The notes under the pieces: model-generated | What the model saw: the letters and a program-made list of their open reading frames with translations, nothing else | Database searches by the model: none | What the model was told of the DNA's origin: nothing | Shown: one piece after another, positions 16,796 through 26,942 of the stretch | Layout of the letters: each line of letters begins with the position of its first letter | How positions within the stretch are numbered: position 1 is the first letter of the stretch | Program-made: the position numbers and the translations under genes | Assembly (NCBI GenBank): GCA_020832655.1 | Contig: JAFIEF010000010.1 | Span: forward strand, 1-64,000 | Reading direction: 5' to 3' | Length of the DNA stretch: 64,000 bases | DNA from: Paracoccaceae bacterium | Lineage (GTDB): Bacteria > Pseudomonadota > Alphaproteobacteria > Rhodobacterales > Rhodobacteraceae

Positions 16796-17208
16796 TGAAT
16801 TCATCCCCGAAGAGCAAAATACTACTCTGCGACCACACACGCTAGTAATTCTACACAGTCAATCTGGAAGCGGAGCTAGCGTGCCGCCTGACAACCGTTT
16901 GGGCGGACTCCGCATCGCATCGTTCTTATATGAAACTACCGTTAATTGGCACGGTCGGCTTTGGCAAGACCTTGTCGGTGAGCGTGCACCATGCTTGGCG
17001 AAGAGTTGCCACCATATCGGGCGATACGATCATTTATGCATCACCAATGCGTTTATCATCGGTCGTCTGGGGGCGATGCTGACCATGCGCCGCTCTGCGA
17101 CATGGCGGCAAAGGTGTCGTGGCGTGACGATTCATCAGCGGCAGCGGCCAGGCTTGTCGGCGTGCGCATGCCGATGACGACAGGACATACCTGCCGCCAC
17201 AGGAACGA
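16796..17208. other. Intergenic stretch without recognised gene
   Basis: About 410 bases between the sugar-transferase start and the Wzc-like stop. It is less GC-rich than its flanks near 16810-16960 and probably holds the promoter of the sugar transferase. No credible gene, terminator hairpin or known RNA was seen. Confidence 0.5.
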
Positions 17209-19353
17209 TCAGTAGTAATAGCCGGAATACCGCGAATCGCTTTCCTTCCCGACATGGAAGTTCAGCACACTCAGGATGGTGCTGTCTTCAGGCATGTAGT
17301 CGCGAAGCTGGTCATGGGCATAGCGCACATCGGACTGGCTGGTTTCGCCCGCGCGCACAGAGAAGATCGCGCAATCGCACTGCATGGCGATATAGCGCGC
17401 ATCGACAACCGGAATAAGCGGCGGGGTGTCGATGATGACCACGTCAAACTTCTTGCAGCCATCATCGATGACGGCGCGGAACGCCTCTGACTGGACAAGC
17501 TGATCAGTGGGCTGGCCCGAGCGCTCGCGCCCGAAGATGATGCCGACATCGCTTTTGGCGTCGAACTCGAAGCAATCGGCGGCATGCTCGTCGCCGGGGC
17601 CGGAAAGCAGGAATTCATAAAGGCCGGAGGCCAGTTCGACCCCTGTCAGCTTCTGCATCGAGGGCTTGCGCATATCGGCATCAATCAGCAGGCACCGCTT
17701 GCCAGCCATCGCAAATGTGCGTGCCAGCGACAGCGCAATGACCGACTTGCCTTCTGCCGGCAGGGCAGAGGTCACCATGATAACCGGTGTCCCACGCATG
17801 GGCCTGGGCGAAAACCGTTCAATATTCGCGCGCAATCGGCGTATGGCTTCGGGGAACTGCGTCATTGGCGAATCGATCACGACATCGGCCACCGAAAGCT
17901 GATCATTTGCTTGCGGAATACGTGGAATGACCGCCCCGACGCGGGAGCCGGTGATATTGGTCATCTGTGTCGAAGAGTTCACGCCCCCAAGGTAGAATTC
18001 GCTCAGGAATGCCAGCCCAATCCCGACGCCCAGTGACACAACCAGCGCCGCGGCCAGAACCAGCCTTGTCTGAGGAAATGACTTGCTGTTCGGGGCAATT
18101 GCCGCAGAGACAAGCCGCGCATCCGCGATCTGCACCATCGCCTGCGTTTCCAGTTCCCTGATACGGCTGAGAAGCATGTTGTACTGGCGCTGCGCAATTG
18201 CGGCTTCCTGTTGCAATCCGTAAATTCGCGACAGGGTTTCGGCAGACAGATCACCACCAAGCAGTTCCCTGCGCAGATCATCGCGCACCTGTTCGGCATC
18301 ACGCTGAGCGCGCAGCGCGTCGTCCTGCAGCGCGGCAATGGCAACGCGACCGCGTTCTTGCAGTTCGCGTTCGATGCTTGCAAGGCTTTGCCGCAGATTG
18401 ACATCTGCGGCGGTGCCGGCTTCGATTTCGCCCAATCGGCGAGCCAGTGCCTGCCGTTGTGTTTCCAGCGCGCCAAGCCCTTCGGCTTCCAGCCGCGAGA
18501 CCAGCGTAGACCAGTCACCAACCTGCAACGCGCGCTCCGATTCCTCGGCGATGGTTTGAGCAGAAAGGCGGTTTTCGTTCAGTTCTTCAAGCTGTTCGCG
18601 CAATCGCGCCACGGCCGCCGATCCGCTTTCGGCCTCCAGCGCATCAAGATTGGTGTCGATATAGTCGGCAAGCGCCCGGTCCGACTGCGCCAGGGCAGTT
18701 TCCGCGGCATCAAGCTGACGGCTCAGCACCTGTGTCGAATCCAGATAGGACTGGCTTTTCGCAGCTATCTGTCGGCTGATATAGACTTCGACCAGGGTAT
18801 TGGTGATTTCTGCCGCGCGCTCGGGGCTTTCCGATGTCACGGAAACTTCCACGATATTGGTCAGCCCGCGCCGCCTTACCGTGACGGCATTGCGCAGCCT
18901 GTTCAATGTGGCGTTCAGCAAGCGGTCTGGCGTCGGGTCGGCCCCGGCAAGCCCCAATGCCTGCCTGACCCTGTCGCCCAGGGACAATGAGGGGCCGAAT
19001 TCCCGGTCGCTCATCAGGCCCGCCTCTGCGACCAGTGCCAACAGCACCGCGTCCGAACGCAGTATCTCGACTTCGCTTTCAATGATGGACGACGCCATCT
19101 GCGCGTTCTGCGAGGCTTCCTGCCCGGTTTGCAGCAGGTTTTTTTGCATGGTGTCAACAAGCACCAGCGCGCGCGCAGTATAAAGCGGCGTAGCCTGCGC
19201 CAGATAGATGAACGCTACGCTCAGCAGCAATGCCACAGTCAGAAGGATCAGCCGCACGCGCCGGCGCAAGATGGCCACGATGCTGCGCAGATCAATCGTT
19301 TCGTCATCCCCTGAATGAATGACCTGGTCGTCAAGATGGGCATTGTGCTTCAT
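17209..19353 (-). CDS. Wzc-like polysaccharide co-polymerase / tyrosine autokinase
   Basis: A 714-residue inner-membrane protein controlling polysaccharide chain length and export. Order: a first membrane helix at about residues 30-55 (VRLILLTVALLLSVAFIYLA), a long periplasmic coiled-coil region, a second helix before EFYLGGV, then a cytoplasmic BY-kinase. The kinase shows Walker A in LPAEGKSVIALSLA, Walker A' in CLLIDADMRKPS and Walker B in VVIIDTPP. The C-terminus ends with a tyrosine cluster (RYSGYYY), the autophosphorylated tail. GAGG six bases before ATG 19353 decides the start. A phosphatase gene lies just upstream. Confidence 0.93.
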   Translation of the reverse strand: MKHNAHLDDQVIHSGDDETIDLRSIVAILRRRVRLILLTVALLLSVAFIYLAQATPLYTARALVLVDTMQKNLLQTGQEASQNAQMASSIIESEVEILRSDAVLLALVAEAGLMSDREFGPSLSLGDRVRQALGLAGADPTPDRLLNATLNRLRNAVTVRRRGLTNIVEVSVTSESPERAAEITNTLVEVYISRQIAAKSQSYLDSTQVLSRQLDAAETALAQSDRALADYIDTNLDALEAESGSAAVARLREQLEELNENRLSAQTIAEESERALQVGDWSTLVSRLEAEGLGALETQRQALARRLGEIEAGTAADVNLRQSLASIERELQERGRVAIAALQDDALRAQRDAEQVRDDLRRELLGGDLSAETLSRIYGLQQEAAIAQRQYNMLLSRIRELETQAMVQIADARLVSAAIAPNSKSFPQTRLVLAAALVVSLGVGIGLAFLSEFYLGGVNSSTQMTNITGSRVGAVIPRIPQANDQLSVADVVIDSPMTQFPEAIRRLRANIERFSPRPMRGTPVIMVTSALPAEGKSVIALSLARTFAMAGKRCLLIDADMRKPSMQKLTGVELASGLYEFLLSGPGDEHAADCFEFDAKSDVGIIFGRERSGQPTDQLVQSEAFRAVIDDGCKKFDVVIIDTPPLIPVVDARYIAMQCDCAIFSVRAGETSQSDVRYAHDQLRDYMPEDSTILSVLNFHVGKESDSRYSGYYY

Positions 19354-19387
19354 CACCAACCTCAAATTCGAACAAATTGCCGCCTGT

Positions 19388-20239
19388 TTAGCGAGGATGC
19401 CGCGTCACGGAAAGAGCAAAGGGTGCCTGACGATCAACCAGCCGCACGGCTGACAGGACTCCGCTTATATAGGCGCCGGTATCAACATTGATGCGTCGTG
19501 GCGTGATCAGGACATCGGGTGTGATCACGTGGCCGTGAACAACCATAGGATGATCGTCGGTTTCCGCAGAATCCAGGCGATCCGGATCACCCCAGATCAA
19601 TTCAGCAGGCTGTTGCGCCGAAAGCGGGCGCGCCGGGTCAAGACCCGCATGACAAAACACGGTGTTTTCAACCTGCAAGGCGAATGGCGTGCGCGCCAGA
19701 AACGCGCGATGTGCGTCAGGTATCGCGGCATCAAGCCTTGCGCGGAACCGGCCCGCCAGATCGGTGAAACCGTGCTCGGGATCGGGGTGCAGGCCATAGG
19801 ACATCAGGGTTTCTTTCCCCCCGAAGTCCAGCCAGCGCCGTGTTGCCGCCGGGTCGTTCAGAAACGCCACCATCATATCTTCGTGATTGCCGCGCAGGAC
19901 GACCCTTTCGAACCCGTCTGGCGCCGGGGACAGCAGATGCCTGATCATGCCTGCAGAATCCGGGCCTCGATCGACCATATCGCCCAGAAGCACGATCAGG
20001 CACGGCCCTGACACGCCAAGCATACGCGCATCGGCGATGACTTCGTCTTCCATCCGGCGGTAAAGATCCAGACAGCCATGCACGTCGCCAACGGCATAAA
20101 CGGCCTCGGGCATCGTCGGAAGCGACAATATCCGTGCGGTTGCTGCGCCAGGCGCGCGCGCCTGACGCCTTTGCCCGGCGCCGATCATTGTGCGCAACAA
20201 GCCTGCTACCATTGGCGCTTGCCGGGATTTGGGTCGCAT
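19388..20239 (-). CDS. PPP-family metallophosphoesterase (serine/threonine phosphatase type)
   Basis: A calcineurin-like phosphatase with the complete dinuclear metal motifs GDVHG, GDMVDRGPD and GNHED, and a later HAGLDP. It resembles bacterial PPP phosphatases such as PrpA/PrpB. It lies 34 bases upstream of the Wzc-like kinase in the same direction, so it could act on the kinase's phosphotyrosines or on diadenosine compounds; this is inference. The start at 20239 (283 residues) is chosen to avoid overlapping the upstream gene; a start at 20212 is also possible. Confidence 0.85.
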   Translation of the reverse strand: MRPKSRQAPMVAGLLRTMIGAGQRRQARAPGAATARILSLPTMPEAVYAVGDVHGCLDLYRRMEDEVIADARMLGVSGPCLIVLLGDMVDRGPDSAGMIRHLLSPAPDGFERVVLRGNHEDMMVAFLNDPAATRRWLDFGGKETLMSYGLHPDPEHGFTDLAGRFRARLDAAIPDAHRAFLARTPFALQVENTVFCHAGLDPARPLSAQQPAELIWGDPDRLDSAETDDHPMVVHGHVITPDVLITPRRINVDTGAYISGVLSAVRLVDRQAPFALSVTRHPR

Positions 20240-20303
20240 GCCCAGGTTCCAGACCCTGCGATCAGGGCCGGATGCAGGCGTGATGTTGCCCAGCGCAGTG
20301 CCA

Positions 20304-20978
20304 TTACGAGGCGCGCCGCAGACGTTGCACGAACAGGCGCTGGGCCTCGGCGGGTAGCGTTTCAAGCCGGTCAGTGAACCACTCGCGCGCCCAGGGCGCG
20401 CGCAAATAAGAGTTGACCAGCCTGTCCGCCATGCGCGCGTCTTCTGTCATGACAGGCAACTCCCGTTCTGCCAGCGCCAACGCCGCCTGCGCCAGGTGGG
20501 GATCAATCATGTCATCAAATGCGATGCGCAAGGCAATATCCAGCCGCCGTACTGCCATCCAGCCTTCATGTCTGCCAGTGTCCTGAGCCTTGGCCAGACT
20601 TTCCAGGGCCGCCGATGCATCAGACAGATGCCATTGCGAGACCGCAAGGACCATCCATGCCGCAGAATGTGTCGGGGCACGCAGCAATATGTTGCTGGCC
20701 CGGTCATGACATATCCCGGCGAGTTTTGCCTGGGTCTCGGCTGGATAGAACGCGTGCTGGATATTGTACTGCCAGTCGGTGCAGGCCAGCATCTGCTGCT
20801 GTTGTGCGCGAATCGAAGGTGCGGCGGCAAGCGATACGGTCGCGCCCGACTCAAGGTTGTCGACAAAACGTCGCTGGCTCAGAAGGCGCTCCTGATTCGC
20901 TGCCCATTCGGTGGGCAGCAACAGGGCCGCGCCGACACCCCCCAACATGGCAGCCAGACCGAAAAATAATCGAAGCAT
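20304..20978 (-). CDS. Exported helical-repeat protein of unknown function
   Basis: A 224-residue protein with an N-terminal membrane or signal segment (MLRLFFGLAAMLGGVGAALLL) and an alpha-helical body reminiscent of TPR-type repeats (AAWMVLAVSQWHLSDASAALESLAKA). I do not recognise a family. It is upstream of the phosphatase and Wzc-like genes on the same strand with a 64-base gap, which suggests a role in polysaccharide assembly, but no catalytic motif is visible. Confidence 0.7.
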   Translation of the reverse strand: MLRLFFGLAAMLGGVGAALLLPTEWAANQERLLSQRRFVDNLESGATVSLAAAPSIRAQQQQMLACTDWQYNIQHAFYPAETQAKLAGICHDRASNILLRAPTHSAAWMVLAVSQWHLSDASAALESLAKAQDTGRHEGWMAVRRLDIALRIAFDDMIDPHLAQAALALAERELPVMTEDARMADRLVNSYLRAPWAREWFTDRLETLPAEAQRLFVQRLRRAS

Positions 20979-21258
20979 CGTTATACCCGCCGAGTCGATG
21001 CGCCGATTTCATGTGATGACAGCGCATATGTCATGCCGAACCAACGGTTGACTTCAACATTGTGTTGTAAAGTCGCCACGGTCAGCGCGGACCTAGTGCC
21101 TGATAGCGGCCATGCAGCGCGACGAAAAGACTTATTTGTGGGCAGTCCATCGAACTTGCGCCAGATCTTGCCTGACCGCGCGGCATCGCGCTTGCGGTCG
21201 CATTCGCGCTATGACATAAGATAGACCTAGAAAGCCCTGCCCCACGGGAGTTTGAGAT

Positions 21259-21690
21259 ATGAAGTTCAGAAACCTATTTTCCGCTGCGCTGGCGTCGTCG
21301 GCGCTGCTTATCGCCGCCCCGGCAATTGCGCAGGATGTTGATGACGAAATCGCGGCGCTGGTCGCAACCTGCTCTGTATCCCCAACTGATTGCGCGGCTG
21401 CGATTCAGGCATTCAACCTGCGCCGGTCGGCTGTAGCGGCCCCGGTGCTGACTGTGGCCCAGCTTGGTCGTGTCCAGGAGGCGGTCAATGTTGCCTCTGT
21501 GAACGCGCCTGCACCGGTGCGGCAAGCGGTCCGTCAGCAATTGGCGGCCGCGTTGCAAGGCGCGGTCGAACGGACGGCAAACCCACCCGCCCCGGTGGTG
21601 GCGGCGGTAAGCACCGCGGTCACGAATCTTAGTGCTGGCCGCGCGCCAGAGCAGGAAGCTGGCGACCCCGATCCGGCATCGCCCACCTGA
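21259..21690 (+). CDS. Small secreted alanine-rich protein of unknown function
   Basis: A 143-residue protein with a signal peptide ending AAPAIAQ at about residue 25. The mature part is helical, rich in Ala and Val, with a cysteine pair in ATCSVSPTDCAAAI that may form a disulfide, and a Pro/Asp-rich tail. No family is recognised. It stands alone between convergent and divergent neighbours, preceded by a GGGAG ribosome-like site and followed by a terminator hairpin, which supports it being a real gene. Confidence 0.68.
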   Translation: MKFRNLFSAALASSALLIAAPAIAQDVDDEIAALVATCSVSPTDCAAAIQAFNLRRSAVAAPVLTVAQLGRVQEAVNVASVNAPAPVRQAVRQQLAAALQGAVERTANPPAPVVAAVSTAVTNLSAGRAPEQEAGDPDPASPT

Positions 21691-21752
21691 GCTGAGCGCA
21701 ATATACAACCGGCAGGGCGCATAGCAGATGCGCACTGCTCGGATAAAACTCA

Positions 21753-21785
21753 AGCGCCCGATGCGTTGCACCGGGCGCTTTGTTT
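21753..21785 (+). terminator. Probable Rho-independent terminator
   Basis: An 8-bp stem AGCGCCCG / CGGGCGCT with an 11-base loop is followed by TTGTTT. It lies about 60 bases after the stop of the small secreted protein and fits termination of that gene. Confidence 0.75.
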
Positions 21786-21988
21786 ATCTGCCGCTTCTGG
21801 ATATCGGCGCAGGCCCAAAGCTGCAGCCCCCGCGCCAGAGATGCATGCGGTAGCGGTTCTGTGACATGATCGGCCCACAGAATCACGCCCCACGCAACAT
21901 TGTGGTGTCGCATGTCGAAAAGTCTGGAATCGGAAACCACTTCTGATCGACATGTTTCGAACGGGTTGGGGGCGCTGCCCGTTGCCGA

Positions 21989-22891
21989 TCAGGCGCGCTT
22001 GGCCTGTCGGGTCAGGGCGTAGCTGTCCAGCCTGTGTGCCAGAAAGTCGCTGAAGCGTTCGGAATAGTCAGGATGATCGAGGGCGAAATCCACCACCGCC
22101 TGAAGATAGCCCAGCTTCGAGCCGCAATCATAGCGCTGACCCTTCAGCGTCTGCGCGCGGACATGGCCCCGCGCCGCACGGGTGTTGATCGCATCCGCAA
22201 GCTGGATCTCGCCGCCGTGACCCGGCGGCTGGTCGCGCAGAATGTCGAAGATCTCGGGTTCCAGCACATAGCGCCCGATCGAGGCCAGACGCGACGGTTC
22301 TGTCCCCGGCGCGGGTTTTTCCACCAGCCCGGCCACCGCCCCGTCCGCGCCCATGCGGATGATGCCGTATTTATGCGCCTCTGCAGCCGCCACTTCCATC
22401 ACGCTGAGCAACGTGGCGGGGTTCTGTGCATACGCATCGACAAGGTCTTTCGTCGGCAATGCGCCGCGCATCACATCATCGGCCAGCAGAACCACAAAAG
22501 GCTCGCGCCCCACAGCCGGTTCCGCGCACAGCACCGCATGGCCCAGGCCCAACGCTTCGGGCTGGCGCACGAAGATGCAACGCACGCCCGGCGGCACGAT
22601 ATTGCGCACCATATCGGCGACATCATGCTTTCCTTTGTCGCGCAGCACGCGCTCCAGTTCGGGATTTGCATCGAAATGATCCCCAATCGCGCGCTTGGTT
22701 CGACCAGTGACAAAGATCAGATCGGTGATGCCTGCCGCTACCGCCTCCTCGACTGCATACTGGATGATCGGCTTGTCGATGATTGGCAACAACTCTTTCG
22801 GCATGGCCTTGGTCGCAGGCAGAAAGCGCGTGCCTAGCCCGGCAACCGGAAATACGGCCTTGCGGATGAGCTGTCCTGATATGGATGACAT
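21989..22891 (-). CDS. galU: UTP-glucose-1-phosphate uridylyltransferase
   Basis: Makes UDP-glucose from UTP and glucose-1-phosphate, feeding galE and polysaccharide synthesis. The 300-residue protein starts with the nucleotide-binding PVAGLGTRFLPATKAMPKEL signature and has GLGHAVLCAEPAVG and VEKPAPG further on, all typical of GalU. I take ATG 22891 (MSSISGQLIRKAVFP); a TTG at 22900 is too close to the AAGGA site to be used well. It is separated from the rfb genes by an unusually long gap. Confidence 0.94.
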   Translation of the reverse strand: MSSISGQLIRKAVFPVAGLGTRFLPATKAMPKELLPIIDKPIIQYAVEEAVAAGITDLIFVTGRTKRAIGDHFDANPELERVLRDKGKHDVADMVRNIVPPGVRCIFVRQPEALGLGHAVLCAEPAVGREPFVVLLADDVMRGALPTKDLVDAYAQNPATLLSVMEVAAAEAHKYGIIRMGADGAVAGLVEKPAPGTEPSRLASIGRYVLEPEIFDILRDQPPGHGGEIQLADAINTRAARGHVRAQTLKGQRYDCGSKLGYLQAVVDFALDHPDYSERFSDFLAHRLDSYALTRQAKRA

Positions 22892-23483
22892 CTTGATCAA
22901 TTTCCTTTCTCAAACTGCACAGCATGCGTCGGGGCGAGTGCCTGATCCGACACGATGGCGCCGCCATTTGACTTGTGTATGCGCCTATTCGTAAACCCAT
23001 AGATCTGGGGGTACTCCTGTCGCGCTTCCCTAAGCTGGCTACCGCAGTATCTATGTGATCACGAGCAGAAGCAATGCTCGAAATGATCGAAGAATTCCGC
23101 ACCGTATCAGCACTCTGCGACGCACGGCACCGTTCGGAACGCACATGCGCGGGAAAGCACGCACAACCCCAATATAGCTCCAACAGGCATAATTTCACAC
23201 CAAATCAGGACCAAACTTAACAAACGATAACGGTTCTGATCTGTTCGGGCAAGAAAAATGCTGCACCTGCAAAATAGCATCGCCGGAAGGCGCGCCGGAT
23301 AGGCCTTCGTCAAGGGCAGGCTCAACGCTGCGGGTTGGAAGGCGCTGCACTACTGTCCTGGGCTGCGATAGCGCTTCAACGGTTCCGCGCATCCTGCACT
23401 GATCCTGTCGATGCGGTGTGCCCGCATCGGGCTGGCACGAAGCTGACGCGCTTGGTGCGACCATGCGCCCCCGCCCCGGCATG
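22892..23483. other. Long intergenic stretch between galU and rfbA
   Basis: About 590 bases with lower GC around 23160-23270 than elsewhere. A 95-codon open frame ending at 23195 on the minus strand has no ribosome site and no family similarity, so I do not call it. Promoter elements for galU must be in the part near 22900-23000. I see no transposon ends or RNA gene. Confidence 0.5.
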
Positions 23484-24356
23484 TCACGCGATCAGCATTT
23501 CAAGATAGGCACCATAGGCGTTCTTCCCGAATTGCGCGGCGCGCGCGGCAAGCTGTGACTTGTCGATCCAGCCCTTGCTATAGGCAATTTCATCAGGGCT
23601 GCCCATCTGCAAGCCTTGCCTTGCCTGCAAGGTGCGGACGAAATTGCCAGCGTCCAGCAGGCTTTCATGCGTTCCGGTATCCAGCCAGGCATAGCCGCGG
23701 CCCATCGTCTCCACCGACAGTGCCCCCTCGGCCAGATACATCTCCAGCAGGCTTGCGATTTCCAGTTCGCCCCTTGCCGATGCCGTGATCCGGGCGGCGC
23801 GCGTGGGGGCGCTGCCGTCAAGACAGTACAGCCCGGTAACGGCATAGCTGGACGGCGGGTGGGCGGGCTTTTCGATAATCGCGCGCGCGGTGCCGTCGGG
23901 GCCGAAATCAACCACCCCATAGCGTTCCGGATCTGTCACGCGATAGCCGAATACCGTGCCGCCAACCGTCTTTTCATTGGCCCGCGCCAAAAGTTCAGGC
24001 AGGCCATGCCCGAAGAAAATATTGTCGCCCAACACCATCATAGAGGGCGCGCCTGCCAGAAAATCCCCGGCCAGCAGATAGGCCTGTGCCAGCCCGTCGG
24101 GGCTGGGCTGGATGATCCAGTCAAAACGCAAGCCCCATTGCCCGCCATCGCCCAGAAGCCGCTGGAACTGCGCCTGATCCTCTGGCGTGGTGATAATCGC
24201 GATGTCGCGAATGCCTGCCAGCATCAGCACCGACAGGGGGTAATAGATCATCGGCTTGTCATAGACCGGCAGAAGCTGTTTTGACACGCCCATCGTGATC
24301 GGCCACAGCCTTGTACCGGTGCCCCCGGCCAGAATGATGCCCTTGCGTTGTGTCAT
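23484..24356 (-). CDS. rfbA: Glucose-1-phosphate thymidylyltransferase
   Basis: First step of dTDP-L-rhamnose synthesis: joins dTTP and glucose-1-phosphate. The 290-residue protein shows the nucleotidyltransferase signature GIILAGGTGTRLWPIT and KQLLPVYDKPMIYYPLS, with the later GYAWLDTGTHESLL, exactly as in RmlA. The start MTQRKGI at 24356 overlaps the rfbD stop by four bases. It is the last gene of the order rfbC-B-D-A on the minus strand, so all four enzymes come from one unit. Confidence 0.95.
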   Translation of the reverse strand: MTQRKGIILAGGTGTRLWPITMGVSKQLLPVYDKPMIYYPLSVLMLAGIRDIAIITTPEDQAQFQRLLGDGGQWGLRFDWIIQPSPDGLAQAYLLAGDFLAGAPSMMVLGDNIFFGHGLPELLARANEKTVGGTVFGYRVTDPERYGVVDFGPDGTARAIIEKPAHPPSSYAVTGLYCLDGSAPTRAARITASARGELEIASLLEMYLAEGALSVETMGRGYAWLDTGTHESLLDAGNFVRTLQARQGLQMGSPDEIAYSKGWIDKSQLAARAAQFGKNAYGAYLEMLIA

Positions 24357-25201
24357 GGCGCGCCTTTCAGTTCCTTCATTACATCCTGCAAGCCCTGCCG
24401 CCAATCCGGGCGTTGCAATCCGAAAACAGCCAGATCAGTGCAGTCCAGCCGCGAATTCAGCGGGCGTGTTGCGGGTGCGGGATAATCCGAGGTCGGGATC
24501 TCCTCGATCCGGCAGGGCAAGGCGGCCTGCGCCATGATCGCGCGGGCAAAGCCTGCCCAGCTTGTCGCGGGCGCACCGCAGAAATGGTAGGTGCCTGATT
24601 TTTCCGGGTCATCGCGCAGGGCTTGCGCGATGGTCAGGCAGGCCTGTGCGATGGCACGCGCCGGGGTCGGCCCGCCGATCTGATCGGCCACCACGCGCAA
24701 GGCATCGCGCGCGGCACCCAGCCGCAGCATGGTTTTGACAAAGTTATTGCCATGTGCAGAGAACAACCAAGACGTGCGCAGGATCGCATGCGCCCCGCCT
24801 GCCGCGCGCACCCCGTCTTCACCGGCCAGCTTGCTGCGCCCATAGGCGTTCAGAGGGGCCGGGGGATGGTCGGGGGTGAAAGACTGATCGCCCGCCCCGT
24901 CAAACACGTAATCGGTCGAGATATGCACCAGCGGAATGCCAAGACCGGCGCAGGCATGGGCCATTGCCGCCGGGGCCAGCGCGTTGATGGTGGTGGCCCG
25001 CGCCTCTTCTTCCTCGGCCCGGTCCACAGCCGTATAGGCGGCGGCGTTGATGACGGCATCGGGGGCATGGTCGCGGATCGCGCGCGCGCAGGCGTCGGGG
25101 TCGCTCAGATCAGCCTGATCGCGCCCCAGATAGCGCGCATCCGGGGCAAGCCGCGCCAATTCGCGCGCCACCTGCCCTGAACGCCCGAAAACAAGGATCA
25201 T
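24353..25201 (-). CDS. rfbD: dTDP-4-dehydrorhamnose reductase
   Basis: Last step of dTDP-L-rhamnose synthesis, an NADPH-dependent reduction. The 282-residue protein has the short N-terminal Rossmann motif [14 protein letters not shown], the [15 protein letters not shown] block that is diagnostic for RfbD, and the catalytic YGRSK. Start ATG 25201 overlaps the rfbB stop by four bases. The longer frame upstream lies within rfbB and lacks similarity. Confidence 0.94.
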   Translation of the reverse strand: MILVFGRSGQVARELARLAPDARYLGRDQADLSDPDACARAIRDHAPDAVINAAAYTAVDRAEEEEARATTINALAPAAMAHACAGLGIPLVHISTDYVFDGAGDQSFTPDHPPAPLNAYGRSKLAGEDGVRAAGGAHAILRTSWLFSAHGNNFVKTMLRLGAARDALRVVADQIGGPTPARAIAQACLTIAQALRDDPEKSGTYHFCGAPATSWAGFARAIMAQAALPCRIEEIPTSDYPAPATRPLNSRLDCTDLAVFGLQRPDWRQGLQDVMKELKGAP

Positions 25202-26241
25202 GGCCCAACCCCCAGACGCTGGCCCACGCCTTTGCGCGCCAGCAGGGACCGCCACCAGCTTTCATTTTCCAGATACCAGATGACAGTCCGGCGCAGCCCA
25301 TCGTCCAGCGTGACCGAAGGCCGCCAACCCAATTCCTGCCGGATGCGCGTGGGGTCAATCGCATAGCGCGCATCATGTCCCGGTCGGTCGGCGACAAAAC
25401 TGATCTGATCGGCATAGGAACCGCCCGGTCTGGGGCGCAATTCATCCAGAATCGTGCAAATCCGGCGCACCAGTTCCAGATTGCTGCATTCATTTTCACC
25501 GCCGATATTGTAGCTGCGCCCGAGCACGCCCTGTTGCAGCACCAGCAGCAGCGCATCGGCGTGGTCTTCCACATAAAGCCAGTCACGCACATTCGACCCG
25601 TCGCCATAGATCGGAAGCTTCTTGCCCGCCAGCGCGTTCAGGATGATCACCGGGATCAGCTTTTCAGGAAAGTGATAGGGGCCGTAATTGTTCGAGCAAT
25701 TCGACAGCACCACAGGCAACCCGTAAGTGTGGTGCCAGGCGCGCACCAGATGATCGCTGGCCGCCTTGGACGCCGAATAGGGCGAGCGCGGGTCATAGGG
25801 GGTGTCCTCTGTGAACACCCCTTCGGGACCGAGCGAGCCGAACACTTCATCCGTGCTGATATGGTGAAAGCGGAACCTGTCCGGGCGGCCCCGGCCTGCC
25901 CAATAGGCGCGCGCGGCTTCCAGAAGCTCGTAAGTGCCCGTCACATTGGTCGAGATGAAATCGCCCGGCCCGTCGATGGAGCGGTCGACATGGCTTTCGG
26001 CGGCCAGATTCATCACCGCATCGGGCTGATGCGTGGCGAAGATGCGGCTTAGCGCCGTGCGGTCGCGGATATCGGCATGTTCAAAGGCATAAAGCGGGCT
26101 GTCGGCCACGCTGGCCACATTCTTCAGACAGGCAGCATAGGTCAGCGCGTCCAGATTGACGACATGATGCCCCCGCGCCACGGCCAGACGCAGCACGGCA
26201 GAGCCGATGAACCCCGCCCCCCCTGTGACCAGCAGCTTCAT
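25198..26241 (-). CDS. rfbB: dTDP-glucose 4,6-dehydratase
   Basis: Second step of dTDP-rhamnose synthesis. The 347-residue protein has the NAD-binding [38 protein letters not shown] and the catalytic [10 protein letters not shown], all signatures of RmlB. The gene follows rfbC by six bases and overlaps rfbD. There is no sign of damage. Confidence 0.95.
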   Translation of the reverse strand: MKLLVTGGAGFIGSAVLRLAVARGHHVVNLDALTYAACLKNVASVADSPLYAFEHADIRDRTALSRIFATHQPDAVMNLAAESHVDRSIDGPGDFISTNVTGTYELLEAARAYWAGRGRPDRFRFHHISTDEVFGSLGPEGVFTEDTPYDPRSPYSASKAASDHLVRAWHHTYGLPVVLSNCSNNYGPYHFPEKLIPVIILNALAGKKLPIYGDGSNVRDWLYVEDHADALLLVLQQGVLGRSYNIGGENECSNLELVRRICTILDELRPRPGGSYADQISFVADRPGHDARYAIDPTRIRQELGWRPSVTLDDGLRRTVIWYLENESWWRSLLARKGVGQRLGVGP

Positions 26242-26247
26242 GGCATG

Positions 26248-26802
26248 TCACCCTTCAAACTCAAACGGGCTGTCAAAATCAGAAAAATGCGGCGCTTTTG
26301 CGTCCTTGGCCGACAGCACCGGCGCATCCGTGCCCCAATCGATGCCGAACGAGTCCCAGGCCACCGCCCCGTCACATTCGGGGGCGTAGATATCGCTGCA
26401 TTTGTACTGAACCTCGCAATCTTCGGTCAGCGTCAGGAAACCATGCAGGAACCCCTTGGGCACGTAAAGCTGGGTGCCGCTATCGGCCGAAAGCTCGAAT
26501 GCGACATGCTGGCCATAGCTGGGCGAGCCTTTTCGCGCATCGACCGCCACATCAAGGATCACCCCGCGCGTACAGCGCACCAGCTTGTCCTGGGCGTGCG
26601 GCGGGCGCTGATAATGCATCCCGCGCAGCGTGTGGCGCGGGGCGGAATAGCTGTGATTGTCCTGCACGAAATCCGGCAGGCTCAGCCCGGCTTCGGCCCA
26701 GGCGGCCTTGTTCCATGTTTCACTGAACCAGCCGCGCGCATCGCCGAACCTGCGCGGGGTGATGCGCAGAACACCAGATAGCGCGGTGGGGTCGATCTGC
26801 AT
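26248..26802 (-). CDS. rfbC: dTDP-4-dehydrorhamnose 3,5-epimerase
   Basis: Third enzyme of dTDP-L-rhamnose synthesis. The 184-residue cupin has the family residues FVQDNHSYSAPRHTLRGMHYQ with the catalytic His, and VPKGFLHGFLTL near the middle. The start MQIDPTAL (26802) gives the usual length, but I see no strong ribosome site; a longer frame reaching 26898 remains open and cannot be excluded. It is the first gene of the rfbCBDA set. Confidence 0.92.
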   Translation of the reverse strand: MQIDPTALSGVLRITPRRFGDARGWFSETWNKAAWAEAGLSLPDFVQDNHSYSAPRHTLRGMHYQRPPHAQDKLVRCTRGVILDVAVDARKGSPSYGQHVAFELSADSGTQLYVPKGFLHGFLTLTEDCEVQYKCSDIYAPECDGAVAWDSFGIDWGTDAPVLSAKDAKAPHFSDFDSPFEFEG

Positions 26803-26942
26803 GGCGGCGATCTCGCATCTTGGGTCGGGCAGGGCTTGCGCCCATCGGTAGCCATTGCGCCGCCTTGTGACAAGGGCTTCGGGCACGCGTACGGCCATAT
26901 GTTGGGCGCGATGGCCAGCGTGGCAGTACCGGTGACGATACT

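Noticed and set aside
23195-23482. A 95-codon minus-strand frame in the galU-rfbA gap
   Set aside because: No ribosome site, no family similarity seen, and it ends at low-GC DNA. Could be a remnant of something, but I cannot support it as a gene.
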